A DNA stretch of 64,000 bases from Calliopum simillimum. Lineage: Eukaryota > Arthropoda > Insecta > Diptera > Lauxaniidae. The position numbers and the translations under genes are program-made. Under the pieces are notes generated by a model. That model was not told the origin of the DNA and ran no database searches. It saw only the letters and a program-made list of their open reading frames with translations. Where the stretch lies: assembly GCA_951812925.1 (NCBI GenBank), contig OX638369.1, positions 45,007,061 through 45,071,060 of the forward strand, in the 5' to 3' direction. This document shows positions 47,462 to 58,963 of the stretch, piece by piece (positions within the stretch are counted from its first letter, which is position 1; every line of letters starts with the position of its first letter).

Positions 47462-47690
47462 AAAAATGGTACGAAATAAATTTTCTAAATTAATAACACA
47501 TACCAGCAAGGTTTTGTTTTCAACATTTCCGAAGTTAGTTCATGCGTAGAATTCGAATCCAAGGTCAGAATAGGCCAAAAATGGTACGAAATACATTTTC
47601 TAAATTAATAGCACATACCAGCAAGGTTTTGTTTTCAACATTTCCGAAGTTAGTTCATGCGTAGAATTCGAATTCAAAGTTAGAATAGAC
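47462..47690. repeat. tandem duplication, period ~114 bp, two units
   Basis: AAAAATGGTACGAAATAMATT through AGCAAGGTTTTGTTTTCAAC and TGCGTAGAATTCGAAT is repeated with few differences. Confidence 0.85.
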
Positions 47691-48850
47691 CCATTTGAGG
47701 TCAAACTCATGAGAAATGGCTATTATGGCTATTTTTGAGGTTGGATGAAATCTCATAAAACGGGTAAAACGACACAACCTTGGATTTCATGATATCATCT
47801 TAAATCTGCAATAACTTTTGAAGAAAGTATTTTATTTCACTTTTTAAGAGCTTGTTTTGAAAGTAAAAAGTGGTAATCAGTAATGAATTATACAAAAAAA
47901 ATATAAAAAAATTTTGTGCAGTCTACAACTAACCTCAAAAGTACTAATTTTTCGTATATTAACCTCAAATATGTATCTCTATTTTTCAAAAAACCTAATG
48001 CGAAAATTATGCGCACTCTTACCCAAGTTACTTGGACTAGTAGTATTTTCAGTATTTTATAACAAGAAATTGATAAATAGAAGAAGCTTTTTCTTTTTTG
48101 TCTTGTCTTTTAAAAGCTTACACGAAGTTCAAAATTTAAAAAATATACAAAAAGTCAGGGTCCTAATTTGAATTTTAGATTTTCCACAGAAAACCAAAAT
48201 ATATTTTAATGTTTTGAACTACATTGCATTATACATAACATCATCAATTTTATCCATTTTTATTTTAGAAAAAACAAATTATTTTAATTACTTTTTAATA
48301 ATTGAAAAACAAAGTTAAAATCACGACTTTTTTGCGTTATCTCAGTAAAATGCAAATACATCAACTTTGACACATAGCTGAGGAACGGAAAAATATTTTT
48401 CCCCATAGCAAAAAACATTTTTGTTTGTACTGAAGTATTTTATGTTACACTGCATCAACGAAAACTCAATAGCAACACTTGTAAAAATTGAATTTTGGCC
48501 AAAAAAGTGTGTGTTTTGACCTATAGTGCAATCAGCCTAGTTCGATTTTGATTGCAAAAATTTTCGATTTCGATTCTGGATATCACAACATATGATAGCG
48601 AAATCTCGATTTGATTTAGTTCGAATCAAAATCGAATTACATGATTAGGGAATGTAATCTATGGACAATTCTAAGAAAATTTGACCAGCAAGCCATGGGT
48701 CTAAAATCAATATAGAGCCCCCGCTTTTTAACATGAAAAATTCCATATAAAACAAATCAAAAATCACATTTAGTACAATCATTTGGGAGAATAAAATGAT
48801 GTTACCTGAAAAGTTTTGCGGGATTTATGCAAATGAGTTATTTTATAGAT
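47691..48850. other. non-coding, no features seen
   Basis: AT-rich; no gene or repeat boundary recognised. Confidence 0.45.
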
Positions 48851-49610
48851 TTCGATGTGTTCTTTCAGAATTTCAACTTTGCTACCTCGAATCGTGTTCG
48901 CTCGCGCCGCCATATTGGAAAAATGGCGTCCAAAATCAGTTTTTTACAAATACTTCTTTAACGGTTACATTTAGAGAAAAATATTGTGGCGCAATATTGT
49001 AGCTTATGAAATTTTCTTTAAAAATGACTATTCAATTGTTTTCGTACGCCTTATTACTCAGGAGATATCCTGATTCAAAATTTGAAAAAAAGTAGTAAAT
49101 TGTGCATGCCGCTTATGAATAGGCACAGTGATGTGTTGAGCTTAAAATTACGATAACTCATGAACGGTGAGTCACACGTTTAAAGTAAAAATATCTGTTT
49201 ATAGAAAATTACTTGCACTACAATTTACATATGATATTTTTTTCAGATGACCTATAATTTGGGAGATATTTTTTAAACAAACCTAAAATTAAGAAAAAAA
49301 ACATTTTTTCAAAACACTTCGAAGAGATTCTTATAGGAAATTGAACGTTCTACAAAATGCATGAACAATTATTTTTCTAGAACTAACCGTTTTGGAGATT
49401 TTTTGAAAAAACACTTTTTTTCTAAATTTCAGGTTTGTTATAAAAATATCTCCTAAACTATAGGTCATCTGAAAAAAATATCATATGTAAATTGTAGTGC
49501 AAGTAATTTTCTATAAACAGATATTTCCAATATGGCGGCGTGAGCGAACACGATTCGAGGTAGCAAAGTTGAAATTCTGAAATTCTGAAAGAGCACATCG
49601 AAGGTCTTTG
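48851..49610. repeat. nested inverted repeats (GCCGCCATATTGGA arms)
   Basis: The outer pair 48851-48930 and 49525-49605 shares CTTTGCTACCTCGAATCGTG and CGCCGCCATATTGGA. The inner pair 49191-49273 and 49440-49527 shares TTACTTGCACTACAATTTAC and AGATGACCTATA. Non-coding. Confidence 0.75.
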
Positions 49611-49928
49611 CTTTGCCGTTGCTACGTCGACTGCGCACATTATCGTTTTCAGGGTTGTCACATCGTATTTTTTTAAGGAATTCTTAAAGCATACAATTTA
49701 GCAAAATAAAAATATAAATTTTTGTTTTAAAAAGTTTATATAAACTTTAAAAGTTGAACATTCACTTTTAGGGTTGCCATCTGTTTTTTTTTTCGTATAT
49801 TTGGCTTAATCCATATACTATAAAAATAAAAAAAAATTTAGTTTTGAAACGCTTAGATAAAATTTATAAAAATCCATTATACATTTTTAGGGTTACCACC
49901 TAGTCATTCTACAAAATTTTGATTAATA

Positions 49929-51800
49929 GGGCTATTCTGGCTAAGGCAGCAGAAAGTCTTTCTGAATACATGTCAGAATTACTTTCTAAGATTCCCGAAG
50001 ACATTCGGTATTCTGGCGCAGAAATCTTTTAGAAAAAGCTCATAAATTCACCACATAAAAGCTTTCGAGGTGAACTTGTCAAATTGTGCAAACTAACATG
50101 GTTGAATTGCTCTGGTTGCAGCGATAACAAATGCTGCTTCTTCTTAAACTACGAAAATGTCAAAATTCTTTGTTTTGATTATAGACTTTTGACAGATAGC
50201 AAGGCAAGATGCCGGGTTACATTTTTTATTTTGACATGCAAAATAAGTTCTTCCTGCGCGCCGCCATATAATATTGTGCAGAAATTGTTGCTATATGTTT
50301 TTACACAAACTTTTCTTTTCTTTTGTAACTATTAGAACAAATATTAAACCAAAATAGTTATAATTATGTTTTTCCCTTTATCATTATCACTCATACAAAC
50401 AAAAATTTAACAACTGCCAAGTCTTAGGCAACAATTTTACTTTAAAAACTGTTGTTGTTTTTTTTATATTTTTTTTGCTCAAATAGGGCTCTCAAAATTA
50501 ATTACAACAACAGCAACAGAAAGTTCTGGTCAAATCTACTTTCGGAGATATAGCCATCGGAAGATCGGGATATAGCTTTTATGAAAACCAGTAAAAGTTC
50601 AGAATCCCTTAATGGATTTTAATAATATTGGTGTCATATGAAAGGTATTTTAACTCGCTATAAAAACGATATGCAAAAGTTTTAAATCCGAGTCATGGTT
50701 TTGGAGATATGGCGAATTTTCGAAAATTTTTACCAGTTTTTTTGTTTTTAATGCACTATTTTTCCAAAAATGTCTTATTAACAAAAACGGCATATGAAAG
50801 GTAATTTAATAAGCTACAATACTGAACAAAAAATTTTCTAAATCTTGCTCGTAGTTTTCGAGATATTACGATTTTTCTGAAATTTGGGCCGATTTTTTTT
50901 TCCACAGTAATTTGGCATAAGAGTAGGAGTAAGTGGGCGGCTTCGACCGCAGCTCCGAATTTAAAACTCCCAGAAATCCAATACCGGCTTCACGGCGGTT
51001 TGCTAGCAAAATTCCAAATTTCCGTTGTTGTTGTTCATGAAAATTTCTTTGGCTTACTTTTTGTTTTCCTATAAAAAAATGTGCTAATGAAGGAAATGAG
51101 GTATAACATGCATATCCAATCGAATGAAATTGATTAGGATTTCATAATTTGTTACAAAAACTATAGATTAATAAGACATTTTTTGGAAAAATAGTGCTTT
51201 AAAAATAAAAAACTGGTCAAAATTTTTGAAAATACGCCATATCTCGAAAATGTTGACTCGGATTTAAAATTTTTGTAAAACAGTTTTGTAGTGTGTTAAA
51301 ATACCTTTCATATGCCACCAATATTATCAACATCCAGCCAGGGGTTCTGAACTTATATCGGTTTTTATTAAAGCTATATCCCGATCTTTCGATGGCTATA
51401 TCGCCGAAAGTAGATCCGACCAGAAATTTTTGATTATATTTTCTTTCTTAAAATTAAAAGTTTAATAAGCCAAATTAGGTTTAAAAAGAAAATATTAACA
51501 GTCGATAATCTAACATTAAGCCCAGCTGTTTTATGATAAAAAATTATAAACAAGCAATAAAATAAAATTTTTCATAATTCTGCACTTTTCACATAATAAA
51601 AACCTGACAGCAAGCAACTAATAGTTTTAAGATCGCTCTAAGATCTCCTACGTAGCAGGTATTAAAAGTCGTATTCATAAAGACGGAAAAGAGCTTTCGA
51701 AATGCTGCCAGAATACCAAAACATCTTCGTTGCTACTTTCGTAGCAGTGAATACTGTGGTGAGCTGTTTGACAGCTCTAATACTGTCGCCAGAATAGCCC
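49929..51800. mobile_element. 1.9-kb TIR element with an internal hairpin
   Basis: GGGCTATTCTGGC at the left and GCCAGAATAGCCC at the right are exact inverted repeats flanked by TA. Related ATTCTGGCGCAGAAA- and GCTGCCAGAATACC-type copies lie just inside both ends. The centre has arms of ~265 bp (50520-50790, 51166-51430) sharing GATATAGCCATCG, GATCGGGATATAGC, ATATGAAAGGTATTTTAA and GGAAAAATAGTGC. No transposase seen. Confidence 0.7.
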
Positions 51801-51802
51801 TA

Positions 51803-53347
51803 TAAATCTCACTTTTTTTCGACTTATTTTTCGACAATTTAAATTAGGATATCTTCCAAACTATAAATCGCATGAAAACAAAATGTGTAACGTTTTTATA
51901 GGAAATTTTATAAGCAAAATTGCCGACAAAAATTTTTCTCTAGAAGTTACCGCTGGCGAGATATTTCCAAAAAACTATTTTTTGTGGCCTTTGACCTTGA
52001 ATAACTTTTTTAGCTCACATGGGATCAATGGGGACTTTTGACAGATTATTTGTAATGGTGTTTTTAAGGTCTGTACCGATTTTCAGCTTTCCCCTAATTA
52101 TTGTTATTTAACGTCTATTTTTATGCTAATTTGCCTGGGCTAAAAGCTAAAAATAAAAGATACGATCAATTTTACCGCTTTCAGTTTAAGCTGAAATTCA
52201 GTTCTTAGACATGGTCTGAAGATTTTACAACTGATTTAGGGTCGATTATCAAATAGCAAATACCAATAAAAGCGGTCTTACCGAAATCCCACCCTGCAAA
52301 AATTGATAATTGACAAACTTTTATATATACAAACACTTGAGTTTTTCATTCCACGATGTCCAAATGGCACAACTCAGTCAATTTTTAGAATTTTCCAGTG
52401 ATCGAGGTGTCATTTTATGCAAAATTGTATATAATTTTAGAAAATGCAAAAAAAAAAACGGTTTATTTTGTGAAGGTACCTTTTCCACTGGACGGTCACA
52501 AATATTAACTAATTCAAGACAAAAATAACTTAAAAATGTCATTGGACAAATGATATGGTCAAATTCTTTTAGACTGAAAAAACAGGACGCAGGCTTTAGG
52601 TTAAAATATACAGGGTATCCTGCTCAAAACAGAAGACTTTGTATGCTTAAGTATACCGTTTAAAAGATATTCAATAAAAACCGATTGTTTCAAGTTTTTT
52701 CGTAACTTATAACTGCATAAAGAAATAAAATTGCATTTGAATTAATTCTTAAGATTCTTTTATTATTTCTTATCAATTTAAAATAAATCATGTATTGTAG
52801 ATAGCATATAGTAAATGTATGTGTATATGGATTTAGTGTAGGTGTTTTGCATTAATTTTTTGTTAAAGAAAAAACTCTTATTGAAACAGCAATAAAACTA
52901 TACTCAAAATGTACGCGACTGCTTTTTAGCGTTGCACTTACGTAGTTTTTTTTTTTTTAGAAAATGTAGATTTTAAGAAGGCTATGAGAAGGTGGCGAAT
53001 GTTAAAATTTATATACTTTAATTTTATTATATTATTATTAAATAGCGTTCTCAACAAAACATTGTATTCATCTTTTAGTTTTAATTTAATTAGCCAGCGA
53101 TAATTTCGGCACTAGCACGTTTCACGCCAATATACATAAATCAAATAGCAACTTCATCAAACTTCTACCTTCTGTTTACCAACAAAATATAAAAAAAAAA
53201 ATTAAATTAAAGATTAAAATGTAGGTACGCTGCTCCGCATAATTCCACTGAAAAATAGGAGTTCCAACGAACACAGACGATGCAGTGGGCCCCATTGTTC
53301 CATACTTATTTGATGCAGCTATCACTTCCCTCTATAAAACCCACTCT
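51803..53347. other. spacer and probable lwr 3' region
   Basis: 51860-52030 belongs to a dispersed non-coding family with GCGAGATATTT.CAAAAAA and TTTGA.CTTGAATAACTTTT, also at 44880-44950 (reverse), 45900-46010 and 61900-61990. TTTATT motifs at 52757 and 53030 could be lwr polyadenylation signals on the minus strand; I cannot choose between them. Confidence 0.4.
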
Positions 53348-53827
53348 TTACTCTGTTGAAGCCATAGCCCTGGCCTGTGCGCGAACACGTTTCTCATATT
53401 CCAAGCGATTCTGGCAGTAAATTGTGTACGCTTCCGCTTGTGCAGGATCCTTGATATTTGGCTCATTCAACAGATCTTGAATGCCAAGCAAAATCTGTTT
53501 AATAGTTATAGCTGGACGCCAATCTTTTTCCTCATCAAGCAAAGACAGACAAACTGTTCCTGATGGATATACATTGGGATGGAATAGAGGCGGTTCAAAT
53601 TTGCACTTGGGTGGCGATGTTGGGTAGTCATCCTTGAAAATCATACGCAATTTGTATAAACCACCCTCCCAGGGTGTGCCCTTCTTTCCGGGAATCGCAC
53701 ATTCCCAGATCATAAGATTTAGAGTACCATCTGGATTTTTGGCTGGGCGTGCAACAAAACCGAAAGGATGATCTTTACGCCACGCTTTACGTTCCTCACC
53801 GAGACGCGTAATTGCAATTCCAGACAT
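53348..53827 (-). CDS. lwr: Ubc9 SUMO-conjugating enzyme E2 (lesswright)
   Basis: Single-exon coding sequence of 159 residues, the usual Ubc9 length. It takes SUMO from the Aos1/Uba2 E1 as a thioester and passes it to lysines in psi-K-x-E sites, acting mainly in the nucleus. The start [20 protein letters not shown] is the conserved Ubc9 N-terminal helix that binds E1 and [20 protein letters not shown] and [14 protein letters not shown] are the E2-fold strands. [15 protein letters not shown] holds His83-Pro84-Asn85 and the catalytic Cys93. Asp127 of the substrate groove is in [13 protein letters not shown]. All key residues are intact, so it should be functional. It is transcribed towards ush. 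No other E2 matches this length and insert pattern. Confidence 0.97.
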   Translation of the reverse strand: MSGIAITRLGEERKAWRKDHPFGFVARPAKNPDGTLNLMIWECAIPGKKGTPWEGGLYKLRMIFKDDYPTSPPKCKFEPPLFHPNVYPSGTVCLSLLDEEKDWRPAITIKQILLGIQDLLNEPNIKDPAQAEAYTIYCQNRLEYEKRVRAQARAMASTE

Positions 53828-54240
53828 GCTTTTGTTGTATTATAGCGATCTTATTGAAAATGGGTGCTCCACACTTACAATAGCTATTGAAGTTGTTGTA
53901 ATCGATGCTGCTGCCGTCTGCTGGCGATGTCGTGTTCTTTTTACTTTTCTTTGTTCACTTTCTTCGCAGCTAGCGTTTTGCTTTTACACCCTATACGTTA
54001 AATATTCATAAAATTAGTTAAATTATATAAAATTACATTAATATAATATTTATATTTTACCTTTTTAGAAGTCTTGCCGCATTTAAGCTGATTTTTCCGC
54101 ACGAAAACTCGTTTCGAAAATCTGGTGAAATTCTTCGCAAATTTTTTACCGCTTATTTCGCGTGCTGCGTCGGATACGTGAAGAAAAATGCTTTTCTGTC
54201 AGAATTGACAGCTGCTAAGCAGCGAACTACTGGAAAACTG
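53828..54240 (-). promoter_or_regulatory. lwr: lwr 5' leader region, probably with UTR intron(s)
   Basis: On the minus strand a plausible leader exon ends at an AAAAAG/GTAAAATA donor (intron from 54060). A possible acceptor TTTAACGTATAG lies near 53991, and a second donor-like CTATT/GTAAGTG near 53876. Drosophila lwr also has untranslated leader sequence, as I recall. No TATA box stands out. Boundaries are guesses. Confidence 0.35.
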
Positions 54241-55861
54241 CTAGAATATGTTGGCGTCTGTTTGGATAATAGTAATAGATTATTTACTATGCAGCGTTGC
54301 AAAATTAAGCTAATATAATCCTTAATTCAATAGTTTAGCACAATGGGAGCAAACGAAAATTTTGATGGACGAATATTCGTTTTCAAAATTAAAACAAACA
54401 AAAGCAGTGTTGCCTAAAAATTTATTTATAAAATTTTACCTTTTTATGAAAAAGTTCCTCTTTGGGTTACCACTATTGATAATTATGTATGTAACACAAG
54501 CTTGCTGCAATTCATGTGCAAAATCTTTTATGTTTTTATTTATTTTTATTTATTTATTTAAGTATAGAACAATAAGATAAGATATCTTTAAAAGTACCCT
54601 AAAACTAAGCCTAATACATTAAACTATTGAATGTTTTTCTCCTATTTTGCTCGAATTGTGTAGATTCACTTAAATTTATCAATTATGCCATCACCGCTTA
54701 GTAGCATATGTTAAGTGATGTCGAAATGGTATACAATTGTGCACAATTTTCAAACATAGTTTTGTAAGTTTAATCCGTTTCGCTTAAAAAACATTCACGT
54801 AAATAATTACAATAGAAAAAATTTATAACTAATTTTTTTTATATTTACATTTTATTTTATATCTTTGTTTCATTGGTTTATGCATCCTCTCATACACGGA
54901 ATTTTAGCCGTCTGAAGACTTGGACAATAAATAAAAGTTTAAAAAATTTAATACTGACGACTGGCATCGTTCTACCTGTGCATTTATATGAATTGATCTC
55001 AAATTTTGTGTCAAACTTTGACTCATTTTGATGCTATTTTTCATTTCGGTAAATTTTTTAGTTTAAAAGAATAAATTTTTGCAAGGTCGTGGCAATATGC
55101 AATGAAATTGAACACAACCGTAAAGGGAAGGGCAATTTACATGATCAATTGAATTCGTCAAAGCTTTATGAGTGTTTTATAAAATCTATTACAATTTTCG
55201 TTCCATTGTGAAAATATGAAAAAAATTTTTTATTACAGATCATTTTTTTCAAATTTATATTTTTTCTCAGATTTCATTTACAAGCATGTTGGGCAAGTGT
55301 CAAAGTGGCAGTATCATTTTACAATTACAATATATTAATTATATTTTAAAACGTCAACCAAACCTATTTTTGTGTTGAATATATCAACTCATTAATTTAC
55401 AAATGGAAAATATATGAAAAATCAGATGGAAAACTCAAGCTAACTTCTGAGCAGGCGCTCAACAAGAACTTGCCGAAAAGACACAATCATGGAGGCCTGA
55501 TTTTGATAAAACGGCATCAGGTGCTGCGCATGAGGCGATTGTCAATGGTTCGCGAACTCTTCGAATGTTGACCAAGAAATATATTTTACTTTTCAGACAT
55601 TGAGGGTTCAAGGAGGTTTGCAATGCATATTTCATATTTTGGAAGTAAATGTTTATTGTGTATTTAAAAAGAACGCTTACATAATAAAGCACAGCAAAAT
55701 AGTTCAAAGAAAAGTTTACATATTTTCAATTAACTGAATTTGTTTTACAAATTTAAATGTCAAATTAACTTATACATATATAAATAGGCAAACGAAATCG
55801 ATTCTGTCCCTGTTTCCATACATAAATCTCAAACTATTTGCTTGATTTTTTTTTTAATGGA
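54241..55861. other. non-coding, no features seen
   Basis: AT-rich spacer; short frames only, no domain or repeat boundary recognised. Confidence 0.45.
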
Positions 55862-56460
55862 AAAGTTTTGAGGAGGTGCCACGCCCCTAAATGGAAAAAA
55901 AGCTCTCACGTCTAAGCCACTGCATCGATTTTTATGAAATTGGAAATGGAGATAGGGTTAGCATTAAAGAATGATAAAATGACCACTATATTTTGAAGTG
56001 GGCGGTGCTACGCCCCTAAATGGAAAGAACGCTCTCACGGTTAAACCACTGCATCGATTTTATACTTGATATGAAAATAAGGTTAGCATTAAGGAACGAT
56101 AACATGGCCATTTTGTTTTTCAGTAGGTGGTGCCACACCCCTAAATAGAAAAAAGCTCTCACATCACATCTACTGCATCGATTTTACGAAATTTGATATG
56201 GAGATATGGTTAGCACTAAGGAACGATAGCATGACCATTATGTTTTTCAGTAGGCAGTGCCACACCCCTAAGGGTATAATACGCTATCAGTGCAGAACTG
56301 CTGCAACGATTTTTATGGGATTTGGTATTGAGATAGTCTTAGTACAAATGCAAATTAAAGTTGATAATTTTCAGAGGGGGTGCCACGCCCGTAACTAGAA
56401 CACATGATTTCAAGGCAAAACTACTGCACTAATTATAATGTCACTTGGAATAACAGTAAG
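55862..56460. repeat. minisatellite, ~126-bp unit, about 4.7 copies
   Basis: A CACGCCCCTAAATGGAAA-type anchor recurs at about 55881, 56010, 56135, 56262 and 56384. Each is followed by CTCTCACG, CCACTGCATCGATTTT, GAAATTTG and GGTTAGCATTAAGGAACGAT. Units diverge from one another. A relative lies inside the TIR element in the last ush intron (39376-39620). Confidence 0.85.
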
Positions 56461-57311
56461 GATAACGCTAAGGATAGAAATTGAAAATTAAAAAGGATAT
56501 TCAAATTATTTGTTACTAATTATAATTCCATAGTCTCTTTAATGTCAGTCAGCAACCAGTAAAGATTTTCGGTTTTTTTTAGTATTTGTTATACTTGGGG
56601 AACAAAATGATATTTTTTTAAGAAAAAAATATAACATTTACTAGGTATTTAAAATCAAGCTCTGGCTTTGAGAAAATTATGAAAAATATGTCCTCATCCG
56701 CATAGATATAAGAAACGAATTCCAAGAACGAAATGTAGTCATTATTATTGATTCAAAAGCAATTAACAATTAGGGTATTCACAAAGGTGTGTTAAATCCG
56801 CTCTAATATTGCGACGATTTAATTTCAATACTTTTAAGATGATGTGGTAAATTTGTTGTTTTTGTTTTTCATGCAAATGCAAGCACAATCATTTTAACAA
56901 CTTGAATTTTTCGCTGTCTTTTGGCATTTTGTGGAGGCAAATATTTGTAATATGTTTTTTAATGCTTTTGTTTTTTGGAGGCGTTCACAATTAATTTTTT
57001 AAGATGTCGCAATGTTGCCACATTGTAATTTTAAGATGTCATTTGTGAATACCCTAAATATAGTGGCGGTGCACACGTACTTTTGTTTTTTGTTTTGAAC
57101 GATTCACTGAAAACTTGCGCTATCGATAATCCCAATTCTTTTTTTGTATACAGTTTCTAAATACAGAGAGCTCGCATTTTAATTTTTGTTTATATATACG
57201 AAAGGCAGTGTACTCACGTTAAAATGAATTATTTGATCATATTAAAAAAAGGAGCATGAATTAAAAAAAAAAAAAAAAATTGAGTTTTAAAATTAATATT
57301 TTTATTCAATT
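56461..57311. other. non-coding, no features seen
   Basis: AT-rich spacer; nothing recognised. Confidence 0.45.
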
Positions 57312-57692
57312 AGGCCTGTTCCGTAATCCGTGTGTTTTCAATTACTTTTCATTTAGGAGGCTTTTTGATGAAAATTGTTAGTCACACGATAAAAAGTATT
57401 GAAATCTTTTTTGTGGGGAATCATAGGTTCTACAAATAACATTGATTTGCATTAACAAAAAGTAATTGTTTAGGAAATATTCTTAAAAAACTGCAAAAAG
57501 TCGAAAAATTCGACTTTATCAAATATTTCCGATACGGTTACTTTTTCGTAAATATAAATCAATAAAATATGTAGAACCTTTAATTCTCCACATAAAAGAT
57601 TTCAATACTTTTTATCGTGCGACACACCATTTTCATCTAAAAGCCTCCTTAGTGAAAAGTAATTGAAACCACGCGGATTACGGAACAGGCCT
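57312..57692. mobile_element. 381-bp MITE with AGGCCTGTTCCGTAATCC ends
   Basis: AGGCCTGTTCCGTAATCCG and CGGATTACGGAACAGGCCT are exact inverted repeats. They extend through TTTCAATTACTTTTCA, AAAAGCCTCCT-like, ATCGTGYGACWMACC-like and AAAGTATTGAAATC. Flanks TTA / GAA give no clear duplication. Part of the interior (CTTTTTATCGTGCGAC) resembles 61660-61690. Confidence 0.75.
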
Positions 57693-58544
57693 GAATTACT
57701 TTTTCATGCATACGCTTTTCGCACGCGTACTTCATCTTCACCGTGCACTATGTTTATACCCTTAGAACCGTTGTTTACGTTTTTTTATGTGACGTTTGTT
57801 GAAAACAATGAAATGTCAAAATCATATGTTATCAATTCACAAAAACATTGTTTAGTGTACAAATTTATTTGGTATAAATCCATTAATGCGATTGGAATTT
57901 AATAAAAAATTGGTCAATAGTTTATGCAAATAAATTTTGCTTATCAACAAAGTCATTAACATTAGTCAGTAACAAAAATAAACCAAATAAATTAATAAGT
58001 TGGTAAAATATTAAACGCAACTACAATGCATTTTCCAATTATATTGACAACCAACTGACAGCTGTCACAAATTTTCGCAAGATGTCTTCTAGTAAAGAAA
58101 CATAAAAAATCGCTTGCAAATTAATTTAATTTGTATATTTACGCATTCGAAATGCAGTAAACTTGTGAAATTATTTGAAAATAATTGAACTGTGATTAAC
58201 GAAAAACGAAAGTGATAAATTTAAGTGCGAGCGAAACGAAAAAACCTAGAAAATATATCAAGGAATCAAAGTCCAGTCGAGTTTGGGTGCGGTGCCCCAA
58301 AGTAGGAAAAATCGAAGACGTAGCTGTTGGCGAAAAAAAAAAGTTTTCATTGCGACTTAGGATAAATTAATTTATGAAAATCTAAAGCATTTGTAAATTC
58401 CCTTTCAATTAAAAACAAAGCAAAAATGTTACGCAAAGTGCAAGGAAATTAATAATTTCCACGGAAATCCGATTTTAAGTTTTTGTTATGTGTGTTTGTG
58501 TTTTAATTTAATTTAGAAAAATTGATAACCACGACATTGCAACG
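57693..58544. other. probable promoter and 5' UTR of the gene starting at 58545
   Basis: No repeat here. Sequence from about 58100 contains several out-of-frame ATGs and no long frame, as in a leader. The transcription start is not identifiable by eye. Confidence 0.35.
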
Positions 58545-58661
58545 ATGTCCGAAATTGAAATTGAGGAGCCGGAAATCGATTTCGGGTTCCCAGAGGCGGG
58601 TACATGGAATAATGGCACGAATAATATTCCATTAGAGAATATGAAAATTGATGCACCTATG
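58545..58661 (+). CDS. first coding exon of an unrecognised acidic protein
   Basis: ATG in the context GCAACGATGT opens 39 codons: MSEIEIEEPEIDFGFPEAGT, then WNNGTNNIPLENMKIDAPM. The exon ends exactly at a strong donor, ATG/GTAAGT, leaving the frame at a codon boundary. The N-terminus is strongly acidic, with no signal peptide or membrane segment. Balanced codon use, the donor and repeat-free flanks support a real exon. The next exon must lie beyond a long intron holding the Tc1, RTE-like and MITE pieces and is not in the window as far as I can see. I do not recognise the product. The genes beyond lwr in the Drosophila 21D region are the natural candidates to compare. Confidence 0.6.
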
Positions 58662-58963
58662 GTAAGTGGAAGTGGGAGACAAAGGGTGGGATTTGTACGC
58701 TTGATTTGATTGGATCTCCTTGCTTGATGTGCTTCAAATTTAATTTTATTAGTTTCATTATGCTTGCATACTTTAATGACTCACTTAAAAAGTGAAATAC
58801 AATACAAAGCGTCAAATGGACGACTAAACTGATTCACCTTCAAATTTAATTTTAACTTGAACATGAAAAAGTAGCGATAGAGCTTTGCTGTTTTATCAGT
58901 TAATTTTCTTTTGAATGAAATTGTACTGTGTTTTTATATTATAGGCTTTTACGTACATACATA

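Noticed and set aside
55862..56460. CRISPR-like array
   Set aside because: Units of ~126 bp diverge along their whole length, with no short identical repeats and unique spacers; eukaryotic minisatellite.
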